From the NCBI RefSeq assembly GCF_001399975.1, contig NZ_LKBD01000003.1, forward strand, positions 1 through 64,000: DNA of 64,000 nt. Reading direction: 5' to 3'. The notes beneath the pieces are model-generated. The model did not search any database. It saw only the letters and a program-made list of their open reading frames with translations, and had not been told where the DNA came from. The first letter of the stretch is position 1. Each line of letters starts with the position of its first letter. Below are positions 52,193 to 60,411 of the stretch, in pieces. A program made the translations under genes and the position numbers. The DNA is from Pseudoalteromonas sp. P1-9 (GTDB taxonomy: Bacteria; Pseudomonadota; Gammaproteobacteria; Enterobacterales; Alteromonadaceae).

Positions 52193-54406
52193 ATGAGCTT
52201 TGATGTCGATGAAGATATTTTACAAGACTTTTTAGTCGAAGCCGGTGAAATCTTAGAGTTGCTCTCAGAACAGTTAGTTGAGCTGGAAAATAATCCAGAA
52301 GATGCTGATTTACTGAATGCGATATTTAGAGGGTTTCATACCGTAAAAGGGGGCGCTGGCTTCTTGTCTATGACAGAGCTAGTCGATGCATGTCACGGCG
52401 CAGAAAATATTTTCGATGTTTTACGACAAGGCCAACGCAGGGTTACTCCTGAATTAATGGATGTGATTTTACAGGCACTTGATACCATCAATGAAATGTT
52501 TGCTCACATTCAAAATCGCGCTCAGCCCGATCCTGCTGACCCGCAGCTACTGGCAGAACTACATAGACTTAGTCAGCCTGAAAGCGCGGATGAAGCACCG
52601 GTAGCCGAAGCGCCAGCAGAAGAAATTGTCGAGCCAGAAGCTGTCGAAGAAGACCCGTTTGGTGATATTTTATTTGATGCTGATGCGCCAAGTGATGAAG
52701 CACAATCTTCTGGCGATAGCGTTGACGATATTACAGAAGAAGAATTTGAAAGCCTGTTAGATGAGTTACACGGCTCTGGTAATGGCCCTGCCGCTAATGC
52801 AGCGCCAGAAGCGAGTGAAAGTAGCGACTCTGATGAAATCACTGATGATGAATTTGAGAGCTTACTAGACGAATTACATGGGGCTGGTTCATTCGGTGGC
52901 GGGTCTGAGACGAGTGCACCAGAAAGTGCGGCTCCTGCGGCTTCATCGGGTGACGATGAAGATATTACCGAAGATGAATTCGAAGCCTTACTTGATGAGC
53001 TTCATGGCAAGGGCAGTGCGCCAAGCACTGCTGAAAAGTCATTTAATACTGATGCGGTAGCGGCAAAACCGGAAACGCCAACACCACCTCCTGCAGCTAA
53101 GCCAACGCCGGCGAAACCAAAAGCGCCAGCGCCAAAACCAGCAGCTGCTAAGCCTGCAGCGCCAAGTGCAGCCAAACCAGCTGCAGCGCCAAGTAAAGCG
53201 CCAGCTAAACCGGCAGCGCCACCGGCTGAAACGACAGTGCGTGTTGATACCAAACGCCTTGACCAAATCATGAATATGGTCGGCGAGCTGGTATTGGTTC
53301 GAAATCGACTTGTCAGCTTAGGTGCTAACGTTAGCAATGAAAGTATGGGTAAAGCCATTTCTAACTTAGATGTGGTGACCGCAGACTTACAAGGCGCGGT
53401 AATGAAAACCCGGATGCAGCCAATCAAAAAAGTATTTGGCCGTTTCCCTCGCGTTGTTCGTGACTTAGCTCGCAGCTTGAAAAAAGAAATTAATTTACAG
53501 CTAGTTGGTGAAGAAACCGATTTAGATAAAAACCTTGTTGAGGCACTTGCAGATCCGCTAGTTCACCTTGTACGTAACTCGGTGGATCACGGTATTGAAA
53601 TGCCAGACGATCGTGAAGCTGCAGGTAAACCACGCACCGGTACGGTGACGTTATCAGCATCACAAGAAGGTGATCATATCTTGCTTACCATTGAAGATGA
53701 TGGTGCGGGTATGGACGCAGAAAAGCTGAAAAGTATAGCGATTGGTAAAGGTGTAATAGATGCCGATCAGGCAGCTCGACTGTCAAACAACGAAGCGTAT
53801 AACTTAATCTTTGCGCCAGGTTTCTCTACCAAAGAAGAGATTTCTGATATTTCTGGTCGTGGCGTGGGTATGGACGTGGTTAAAACCAAAATTACCCAAT
53901 TAAACGGTACAGTGAATATCGAATCAGAAAAAGGTAAAGGCACAGTACTTGAAATTAAAGTACCACTGACGCTCGCTATTCTACCTACCTTAATGGTCGT
54001 AGTTGGTCAGCAAACGTTTGCATTACCACTTGCGGGTGTAAGCGAGATATTCCACTTAGATCTTACTAAAACAAATCTAGTTGATGGGCAGCTAACGATT
54101 ATCGTACGTGATAAAGCGATTCCGTTATTCTATCTAGAAAAATGGTTGTTACGGAACCCTCGCAGCGAACAAAAGCGTTCGCAGGGACATGTTGTTATTG
54201 TGCAATTAGGTACGCAACAAATGGGCTTTGTGGTTGATTCCTTAATTGGTCAGGAAGAGGTGGTAATCAAGCCATTAGACGCTTTATTGCAAGGTACGCC
54301 GGGTATGGCGGGCGCAACAATTACGTCAGATGGTGGCATTGCACTAATTTTAGATGTACCAAGTTTGTTAAAGCACTACGCAGGCCAAGGTCGCAATAAA
54401 AAGTAA
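52193..54406 (+). CDS. cheA: Chemotaxis histidine kinase CheA
   Basis: CheA is the array kinase that phosphorylates CheY and CheB. The 737 residues have the Hpt domain with His49 ('[16 protein letters not shown]'), a long linker (about 130-345), dimerisation domain, HATPase ('[20 protein letters not shown]', 'DDGAGMD', 'GRGVGMDVV') and a CheW-like regulatory domain. No CheY-binding P2 domain is obvious; in its place the linker has three copies of an acidic motif [15 protein letters not shown] (180-194), [15 protein letters not shown] (216-230), [15 protein letters not shown] (258-272), then a Pro/Ala/Lys-rich run (about 285-345). Such a linker is where ParP docks in Vibrio. Confidence 0.96.
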   Translation: MSFDVDEDILQDFLVEAGEILELLSEQLVELENNPEDADLLNAIFRGFHTVKGGAGFLSMTELVDACHGAENIFDVLRQGQRRVTPELMDVILQALDTINEMFAHIQNRAQPDPADPQLLAELHRLSQPESADEAPVAEAPAEEIVEPEAVEEDPFGDILFDADAPSDEAQSSGDSVDDITEEEFESLLDELHGSGNGPAANAAPEASESSDSDEITDDEFESLLDELHGAGSFGGGSETSAPESAAPAASSGDDEDITEDEFEALLDELHGKGSAPSTAEKSFNTDAVAAKPETPTPPPAAKPTPAKPKAPAPKPAAAKPAAPSAAKPAAAPSKAPAKPAAPPAETTVRVDTKRLDQIMNMVGELVLVRNRLVSLGANVSNESMGKAISNLDVVTADLQGAVMKTRMQPIKKVFGRFPRVVRDLARSLKKEINLQLVGEETDLDKNLVEALADPLVHLVRNSVDHGIEMPDDREAAGKPRTGTVTLSASQEGDHILLTIEDDGAGMDAEKLKSIAIGKGVIDADQAARLSNNEAYNLIFAPGFSTKEEISDISGRGVGMDVVKTKITQLNGTVNIESEKGKGTVLEIKVPLTLAILPTLMVVVGQQTFALPLAGVSEIFHLDLTKTNLVDGQLTIIVRDKAIPLFYLEKWLLRNPRSEQKRSQGHVVIVQLGTQQMGFVVDSLIGQEEVVIKPLDALLQGTPGMAGATITSDGGIALILDVPSLLKHYAGQGRNKK

Positions 54407-54417
54407 GAGAGCACTTA

Positions 54418-55572
54418 ATGACAATTAGGGTTTTAGTAGTAGATGATTCAAGCTTTTTTCGCCGTCGTGTGAGTGAAATCTTGAGTCAAGATCCCAATAT
54501 TGAAGTGATTGGCACAGCTAACAATGGTAAAGAGGCGGTTGAAAAAACTGCCGAATTACGACCATCTGTTATCACAATGGATATTGAGATGCCTGTACTT
54601 GACGGTATTAGCGCTGTAAAGCAAATAATGCAGCAAACGCCGACACCAATATTAATGTTCTCTTCGTTAACGCATGATGGAGCAAGTGCAACGCTTGATG
54701 CACTTGATGCCGGCGCGTTAGACTTTTTACCTAAAAAGTTTGAAGACATTGCTCGCGACAAAGAAGAAGCAACGAAAGTGCTTCAACAAAAAGTTAAAGA
54801 AATAGGCCGTCGCCGAGTAGGTGGTTTTAGGCCACAGCGTGCAACATTAAATCAAGCGCCAACGGCAAGAACAACACCTGAGCGCAGCACTAGCTCAACG
54901 TTACGCCAGCCTGATAGAACCTTTGCTGCTCGCTCCACACCGGCTGATTCGCGTGCGGCAACTAAAAGCGAAAGACCCAAAGCATCTGGTAAACAATACA
55001 AGTTAATGGCAATTGGTACTTCTACAGGTGGTCCGGTTGCGCTGCAAAAAGTACTTACGCAGTTACCAGCTAACTTTCCCCATCCAATTTTGTTGATTCA
55101 ACACATGCCAGGTGCATTTACACCGGCGTTTGCACAGCGATTGGATTCACTTTGTCGAATCAAAGTTAAAGAAGCAGAAAACGGCGACTTGCTCAGACCA
55201 GGCGTTGCATATTTAGCACCTGGTGGTAAGCAAATGCTAGTGGAAGGTCGTAGCGGCAATCAAAAGCTAAAAATCTATGAAGATGATAGCGCTCGTGTCA
55301 CCTACAAACCAAGCGTTGATATCACTTTTGCTAGTGCAGCAAAAAGTTACGGTGACTCTGTGTTGGCAATTGTACTTACCGGTATGGGAGCTGATGGCCG
55401 AGATGGCGCACGCATGCTAAAACAGGCAGGGTCTAAAATTTGGGCGCAAGATGAAGCCTCTTGCGTTGTATACGGTATGCCACAAGCAGTTGCAAGTGCT
55501 GGTTTAAGCGAGAAAAGCATCGCATTGGATGACGTTGCTAAACATATCAACACGGAAATAGGTTGTGGATAA
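54418..55572 (+). CDS. cheB: Chemotaxis methylesterase CheB
   Basis: CheB demethylates or deamidates chemoreceptors for adaptation. The 384 residues have a receiver domain with acceptor Asp55 ('[13 protein letters not shown]'), a linker of about 60 residues rich in Thr, Arg and Ser, and the esterase domain with the Ser-His-Asp triad in 'GTSTGGP', 'LIQHMPG' and 'GMGADGRDG'. cheR is not in this cluster. Its end overlaps the next gene by eight bases. Confidence 0.96.
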   Translation: MTIRVLVVDDSSFFRRRVSEILSQDPNIEVIGTANNGKEAVEKTAELRPSVITMDIEMPVLDGISAVKQIMQQTPTPILMFSSLTHDGASATLDALDAGALDFLPKKFEDIARDKEEATKVLQQKVKEIGRRRVGGFRPQRATLNQAPTARTTPERSTSSTLRQPDRTFAARSTPADSRAATKSERPKASGKQYKLMAIGTSTGGPVALQKVLTQLPANFPHPILLIQHMPGAFTPAFAQRLDSLCRIKVKEAENGDLLRPGVAYLAPGGKQMLVEGRSGNQKLKIYEDDSARVTYKPSVDITFASAAKSYGDSVLAIVLTGMGADGRDGARMLKQAGSKIWAQDEASCVVYGMPQAVASAGLSEKSIALDDVAKHINTEIGCG

Positions 55573-56332
55573 ACTAGCCGTTTTTGGTGCGATTATCGCG
55601 TTTGTAGCAATTGGCTTAGGATATACCATTGAAGGTGGTGTGCTGGCGAATTTATTTGATTTGTCAGCATTCATAATTGTGTTTGGCGGTACGCTTGGCG
55701 CGGTAATGTTGCAGGCAACTAAATACCAGTTTACCACAGCCATTAAAATGCTGCCTTGGGTGATAACGCCACCTAAGCACGATTTTGCAAAAGGCATTGA
55801 GCAAGTAAAAAGTTGGGCTGCAAAAGTACGTCATGACGGCTATTTATCGTTAGAAAACCTTGCTATTGATGAAAAAGATCACTTTGTATCAAAAGGCCTA
55901 AATTTGCTTGTTGACGGTAGTGACGAGCAGCAGTTCTTTGACACCATGGAAAACGAAATATTGCAACGTCGCAATGCACTTAACGAGTCAAGCCAAGTGT
56001 ATCATGCCATGGGGGGTTACAGTCCAACTCTTGGCATTCTGGGGGCCGTACTCGGTCTTATTCAAGCAATGAACTTTATTCAACAACCCGATATGTTAGG
56101 TGCGGGTATTGCCACTGCGTTTGTTGCTACTATTTACGGTGTTGGCTTTGCGAATCTTCTTTATATTCCAATTGCCAATAAATTGGCTTATTTAGTGGAC
56201 GAACATTGCCGGTATCATCAAATGTTAGCTGAGGGGATGTTTTGCATTCTTCAAGGTGATACGCCTAATGCCATTGAACAAAAGCTTTCGGCGTACTTAA
56301 TCGAAAAAAATAATAAGTCGTTGTTTAGGTAG
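55565..56332 (+). CDS. Flagellar stator protein of the MotA/MotC type
   Basis: A four-helix stator subunit of 255 residues with the MotA_ExbB pattern ('[29 protein letters not shown]', '[22 protein letters not shown]', '[24 protein letters not shown]'). It lies between cheB and a MotB-type gene, exactly where Pseudomonas has motC-motD, a second stator set distinct from motAB/pomAB. It therefore probably gives extra or conditional torque. The coupling ion cannot be read from sequence with confidence. The GTG start overlaps cheB. Confidence 0.9.
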   Translation: MDKLAVFGAIIAFVAIGLGYTIEGGVLANLFDLSAFIIVFGGTLGAVMLQATKYQFTTAIKMLPWVITPPKHDFAKGIEQVKSWAAKVRHDGYLSLENLAIDEKDHFVSKGLNLLVDGSDEQQFFDTMENEILQRRNALNESSQVYHAMGGYSPTLGILGAVLGLIQAMNFIQQPDMLGAGIATAFVATIYGVGFANLLYIPIANKLAYLVDEHCRYHQMLAEGMFCILQGDTPNAIEQKLSAYLIEKNNKSLFR

Positions 56333-56338
56333 TCGCGT

Positions 56339-57307
56339 ATGCCACGCTTTAAGCCTTTTAAGCAAACCGAACAAAACGATAACACACATCGCTGGTTAGT
56401 TTCTTATGCCGATTACATGACATTAATGTTTGCGTTATTTGTTGTGATGTACGCGATGGCCATTATCGAAGAAGAAAAATTTTCAGTGTTGTCAGACACA
56501 ATTTCTCATGTGTTTAAAACAACAGACCAATTTAGTAAAGGTACGGGAAAAGGCGTATCTGGTGAAGGTATTCTTACGAGCAACGAACCAGAAGTTGATT
56601 CACAACTGCACGGCATTAGTATTGTAAATGAAGAAAAAGGGCCAGAACTTGTCGATGGGCGAGGAGAGCTAAGTAATTTACAGCAAAAGTATTTAGGCCA
56701 GCCGCTCGATGCGCTTGAAGAAGAGCTTAAAAAAGCGATATCTGATGAAATTGAAGCGGGGCAAGCGCAGTTAGAAAAAGACATGAATTGGCTTACCATA
56801 GAGCTAAGTTCAAGCTTGTTGTTTGCCAGTGGTAGTGCGGTTGCCACTGAACGTGCAAGAACTGTTTTACGTTCATTACTACCAATTTTAAATGCTAACC
56901 GAAACTACTTAAGAATGCGTGGTTACACCGATAATCAGCCGATAAATAATGAAGTATTTCGTTCTAATTGGCATTTATCGGTAGCCCGTGCGACCGAAGT
57001 GCTGGTATGGCTTGAGTATCTCGGCATAATCCCTGCAAGAATGGCAATTGAGGGGTATGGTGAGTACTCACCGTTTAGCGATAATAATAATGAACAAGGG
57101 CGTCAACAAAATCGCAAGGTGGTGATCGCAATTTCAAAATATGCATTGCCAGAAACCGATGAAACTGAGATAACAGCTAACGCAAAACAAACCACTGAGC
57201 AAGCGGTGGAGAAGTTAAAGCAGGATGCAGAAAAAGACGATTCACTTAAAGTAATCGAATTACCAAATGGTGGTATTCGCATAACAACCCGAGAACAAGA
57301 ACAATAG
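56339..57307 (+). CDS. Flagellar stator protein of the MotB/MotD type
   Basis: The 322-residue partner has one membrane helix near the start with the ion-binding Asp ('SYADYMTLMFALFVVMYAMAI', Asp in the ADYM motif) and a periplasmic OmpA-like peptidoglycan-binding domain ('LLFASGSAVATERARTVLRSLLPIL', 'MRGYTDNQPINNEVFRSNWHLSVARATEVL', 'NRKVVIAI'). It follows the MotA-type gene by six bases. The C-terminal tail of about 45 charged residues after the OmpA domain is longer than in most MotB proteins. Confidence 0.92.
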   Translation: MPRFKPFKQTEQNDNTHRWLVSYADYMTLMFALFVVMYAMAIIEEEKFSVLSDTISHVFKTTDQFSKGTGKGVSGEGILTSNEPEVDSQLHGISIVNEEKGPELVDGRGELSNLQQKYLGQPLDALEEELKKAISDEIEAGQAQLEKDMNWLTIELSSSLLFASGSAVATERARTVLRSLLPILNANRNYLRMRGYTDNQPINNEVFRSNWHLSVARATEVLVWLEYLGIIPARMAIEGYGEYSPFSDNNNEQGRQQNRKVVIAISKYALPETDETEITANAKQTTEQAVEKLKQDAEKDDSLKVIELPNGGIRITTREQEQ

Positions 57308-57315
57308 GTATTCGC

Positions 57316-58092
57316 TTGAAAATTTGGACGGTAGCAAATCAAAAAGGCGGTGTGGGTAAAACCACAACCACAGTCACCTTGGGAGGCTTATTAGCGTCTC
57401 GTGGTAAACGTGTGTTGCTGATTGATACTGATCCACACGCGTCATTGACTTATTATTTTGGTATTGACTCTGAAGAGCTAGAAGTGAGTGTGTTTGATAT
57501 TTTCTCACGTGGTAAAACCATGGCGCGTGAAGAAATTTTGCAATCACTGTGTCCGTCTGGGGTAGAAAATTTAGATATATTGCCAGCTACTATGGCAATT
57601 GCCACACTAGATAGAAGTCTCGGTAAAAAAAGTGGTATGGGCCTTATTTTGCGTAATGCACTCGATAAAATTAGCGACGAATACGATGTTGCGATTTTGG
57701 ATTGCCCGCCAGTACTAGGTGTATTAATGGTTAACGCACTCGCTGCATGTAACCGCGTATTAATTCCAGTGCAAACGGAGTTTTTAGCACTAAAAGGCTT
57801 AGACCGTATGATGCGTACTATGGAACTAATGCAAAGTTCACAAAATAAATCGTATAACTATACGATTGTGCCCACTATGTACGATAAGCGCACCAAAGCG
57901 TCACTTGAAGCATATAAAAAATTACGTGCTACTTATGGCGAAAAAGTATGGCCGGGCGTCGTGCCAGTAGATACTAAATTACGAGATGCAAGTTTAGCCA
58001 TGCAGGCACCACACAAATATTGTCCTAAATCACGGGGGGTATTTGCTTATACTGCTTTGCTAGAACACATTGAAGAGGCAGTGAATGACTAA
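57316..58092 (+). CDS. parC: Polar chemotaxis-array ATPase ParC (ParA family)
   Basis: ParC is a ParA-like ATPase that puts chemotaxis arrays at the old pole and spreads them before division in Vibrio; it also meets the hub protein HubP. The 258 residues have a deviant Walker A KGGVGKTT (10-17), 'LIDTDPHASLTYYFG' and 'DCPPVLGVLMVNAL'. Its place between stator and cheW-type genes and its overlap with parP distinguish it from the chromosome-partition ParA. Start TTG at 57316. Confidence 0.88.
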   Translation: MKIWTVANQKGGVGKTTTTVTLGGLLASRGKRVLLIDTDPHASLTYYFGIDSEELEVSVFDIFSRGKTMAREEILQSLCPSGVENLDILPATMAIATLDRSLGKKSGMGLILRNALDKISDEYDVAILDCPPVLGVLMVNALAACNRVLIPVQTEFLALKGLDRMMRTMELMQSSQNKSYNYTIVPTMYDKRTKASLEAYKKLRATYGEKVWPGVVPVDTKLRDASLAMQAPHKYCPKSRGVFAYTALLEHIEEAVND

Positions 58093-58816
58093 GCAACTTT
58101 TTGCAAATGAAAAGGTAATGAAGCAGTATTTAGATGCCTTATTGCAAGAAGATATTGCGCGCGACTCAGTCGCCAATCCAGTTGAAAATTTATTAAGTGA
58201 CGTTGAAGTTAAAGCTGCCGAGCATCAACAGGCTACAACTGAAAAGGTAATAGCAAAACCAGTTGTAAAAGAGCCTGTAATTGTACCGGAAGTAAAGGTA
58301 GAGGTGGTTGAAGCGGTTGAAGTTGCTTTACCGCCAGCACGCACTCAAGATGCCACATATGATGATGACGAATTCCAGGCGCTTTACTTTGAAGTAGCAG
58401 GCTTAACGCTTGCTGTGCCACTCAAGGTGTTAGGTGGAATTTACCAATTAGGTGAAGTAAATCAAATATTTGGTAAACCTGACTGGTTTAAAGGTGTCAT
58501 GCTTCATCGTGAACAAAAGCTCAACGTAGTTGATTCAGCGCGTTGGGTAATGCCAGAAAAATATAACAAAAAGTTAGAAGAAGCGCTAAACTATCAGTAT
58601 CTTATAATGTTAGGTGAATCTAACTGGGGACTGTTAGCTGAGCGTTTAATTGATAATGTCAGTTTATCGCATCAAGATATTAAATGGCGTGATAAAGGTG
58701 GTCGTAGACCATGGCTTGCGGGATTAATTAAAGAGAAAATGTGTGCTTTAATTAATGTCTCAGCAATGACTGAATTATTAGATCAAGGTTTAGATAGCCA
58801 AGACGATGAGGCATAG
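58085..58816 (+). CDS. parP: ParP, CheW-like array-placement protein
   Basis: ParP links ParC with CheA and the receptors so that arrays stay at the pole. The 243-residue product has a helical start (1-40), a Val/Pro/Glu-rich linker (about 50-90) and a CheW-like domain (about 95-230, 'YFEVAGLTLAVPLKVLGGIYQLGEVNQIFGKPDWFKGVMLHREQKLNVVDSARWVMP'). In Vibrio this part (AIF domain) binds the CheA linker. It overlaps parC by eight bases, which supports the pairing. The alternative is a simple CheW paralogue. Confidence 0.85.
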   Translation: MTKQLFANEKVMKQYLDALLQEDIARDSVANPVENLLSDVEVKAAEHQQATTEKVIAKPVVKEPVIVPEVKVEVVEAVEVALPPARTQDATYDDDEFQALYFEVAGLTLAVPLKVLGGIYQLGEVNQIFGKPDWFKGVMLHREQKLNVVDSARWVMPEKYNKKLEEALNYQYLIMLGESNWGLLAERLIDNVSLSHQDIKWRDKGGRRPWLAGLIKEKMCALINVSAMTELLDQGLDSQDDEA

Positions 58817-58875
58817 CGCTAAGTCGTTTAGTTAGTAGCAGTTAATACATATCCACATTGGATAGGAGCTTAAAA

Positions 58876-59370
58876 ATGAGTGAAGAAAGAGTTCTTTCGT
58901 CAAATGCAGCCGACGTAAATGATGAAGTATTGCAATGGGTTACGTTTCACTTAGGTGAAGAAACGTACGGTATTAATGTAATGCAAGTGCAAGAAGTGTT
59001 GCGTTACAGTGAAATTGCTCCTGTACCAGGCGCTCCGGGTTATGTGCTAGGTATTATTAACCTACGTGGTAACGTAGTTACAGTAATTGATACACGTACT
59101 CGCTTTGGTTTACAAAGTGCAGAGGTTACCGATAACTCGCGTATTGTGATTATTGAAGCTGAAAAGCAAGTGATCGGTATTTTGGTTGATAGCGTTGCAG
59201 AAGTAGTTTACTTACGCACATCTGAAATCGATAGCGCACCAAATATCGGCACTGAAGAAAGTGCTAAGTTTATCCAAGGTGTTTCTAATCGCGATGGCGA
59301 ATTACTTATTTTAGTAGATCTAAATAAACTTCTAAGTGATGAAGAGTGGGACGAGCTAAGTAATTTCTAA
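58876..59370 (+). CDS. cheW: Chemotaxis coupling protein CheW
   Basis: CheW joins chemoreceptors to CheA. The ATG at 58876 is used because AGGAG lies eight bases before it. The 164 residues show 'WVTFHLGEETYGINVMQVQEVLRYSEIAPVPGAPGYVLGIINLRGNVVTVIDTRTRFGL' and 'VIGILVDSVAEVVYL', typical CheW. Its stop overlaps the start of the DUF2802 gene (TAATG). Confidence 0.96.
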   Translation: MSEERVLSSNAADVNDEVLQWVTFHLGEETYGINVMQVQEVLRYSEIAPVPGAPGYVLGIINLRGNVVTVIDTRTRFGLQSAEVTDNSRIVIIEAEKQVIGILVDSVAEVVYLRTSEIDSAPNIGTEESAKFIQGVSNRDGELLILVDLNKLLSDEEWDELSNF

Positions 59371-59771
59371 TGATTTGGCAAATTATCTCTATTCTTGCGC
59401 TTTGTGTTGCGGTTTGTGCCTGTGTTGTTGCGTTTCGCGCGCTTTCGCGTTTAAAACAGGTGCAAATTGTTAACTCACAAAGTGAATCGCAGTTAACCAA
59501 ACAGCAAACAATTAATAAAAACGAAATAGAAGAGATCCGTTCGGGCCTACTTAAAATTGGTAAGCACGTGATGGAACTTCAATCTGAAACGCAAGAGCTA
59601 AAACAAAAACAACAAGATATTCAGTTGGCTGATCCTGAATCTAAAATTTACTCACGCGCAGTGAAAATGATTGAGCTTGGGGCTGATATTGAAGAAGTGA
59701 TGCGAGAGTGCGAATTGCCTCGCGCAGAAGCCGAGTTATTATTTACGCTTCATCAAAAAGAAGGTGAGTAA
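59370..59771 (+). CDS. DUF2802 protein of polar flagellar chemotaxis clusters
   Basis: The 133-residue protein has one membrane anchor (about 3-25), a coiled-coil region (about 30-90) and a C-terminal helix-turn-helix-like end ('KMIELGADIEEVMRECELPRAEAELLFTLHQ'). DUF2802 is found mainly after cheW in polar flagellar clusters; no role has been shown. Its start overlaps the cheW stop, so it is made with cheW, and a membrane-bound accessory to the array or flagellum is a fair guess. Confidence 0.85.
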   Translation: MIWQIISILALCVAVCACVVAFRALSRLKQVQIVNSQSESQLTKQQTINKNEIEEIRSGLLKIGKHVMELQSETQELKQKQQDIQLADPESKIYSRAVKMIELGADIEEVMRECELPRAEAELLFTLHQKEGE

Positions 59772-59782
59772 TTACTACTTTC

Positions 59783-59808
59783 TAACCTAGGGCGGCTGCT
59801 CTAGGTTA
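59783..59808 (+). terminator. Terminator-like hairpin at the end of the flagellar/che locus
   Basis: TAACCTAG (59783-59790) and CTAGGTTA (59801-59808) with a 10-base loop, then CCTTTCC. It stands 11 bases past the DUF2802 stop; the T-run is weak. Confidence 0.6.
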
Positions 59809-60113
59809 CCTTTCCATTGCACCTTAAACTGCGTTAAATGATCGATTAGCGCTAGGCTGCGATATAGAGCTAAATTCACAACGGTTCAATTAGCTTTAGC
59901 GTTTACCTTTTTATATTGATTTACTTATGCATACAAAAGTGCAAATAATACCAATTCTATGAAGTGTGAGATCAGGGATAGCGCTGGATAAATGAAATGA
60001 TAGCAAGGCGGAATTTTTCTTATGTAGTTGTTCTACATTTATACATTCCAACGCAGTTAGCATGGTATTTAGTCCGCTCGGAAAATCAGCTACTTAAGTG
60101 AGTTCATATAAGC
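59809..60113. other. Noncoding gap with a possible dispersed repeat
   Basis: No gene is visible. A segment from AATACC (59947-59952) to GGTATT (60064-60069) is bordered by these short inverted ends and holds a perfect hairpin ATGTAG-TTGTT-CTACAT (60022-60038). The look is that of a short intergenic repeat or MITE-like unit, but only one copy is in the window. Confidence 0.4.
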
Positions 60114-60410
60114 TTACACTTTTACATCTAATTTATTGTGTAGTGCTAACCAGCCTGGTGGGAACTTTCCTTGCAATACATATGAAAATGCAATGAGTTC
60201 AGCAATAACATAATAAAGCTCTTCTGGGATTTCTTGCCCCACCTCGAGGTTTGCTAAGCTGTTTGCTAGCGCTTCGTCTTGATGAAGTAAAATATCATTG
60301 TCTTTCGCATATTGAATTATGTGTTCGGCTAATTCACCAAACCCTTTACTGCTTACTTCTGGCGCGCCTTGGCCATCATATATTAAGCCGATTGCTGATT
60401 TTTGCGTCAT
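60114..60410 (-). CDS. Stand-alone FlhB C-terminal domain protein (FhlB)
   Basis: The 98 residues match the part of FlhB that follows its autocleavage site: 'AIGLIYDGQGAPEVSSKGFGELAEHIIQYAKDNDI', then 'EALANSLANLEVGQEIPEELYYVIAELIAFSYVLQG'. No membrane helices and no NPTH site are present. Proteins of this kind (FhlB/EscU-like) can replace the cut-off FlhB tail and affect export switching in Salmonella and others. It begins one base after the stop of the large FliK-like gene, so it is made with it. Its role here is inferred. Confidence 0.9.
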   Translation of the reverse strand: MTQKSAIGLIYDGQGAPEVSSKGFGELAEHIIQYAKDNDILLHQDEALANSLANLEVGQEIPEELYYVIAELIAFSYVLQGKFPPGWLALHNKLDVKV

Positions 60411-60411
60411 A

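Noticed and set aside
53002..53427. 141-codon minus frame inside cheA
   Set aside because: Ala/Gly-rich opposite-strand shadow of the Pro/Ala linker.
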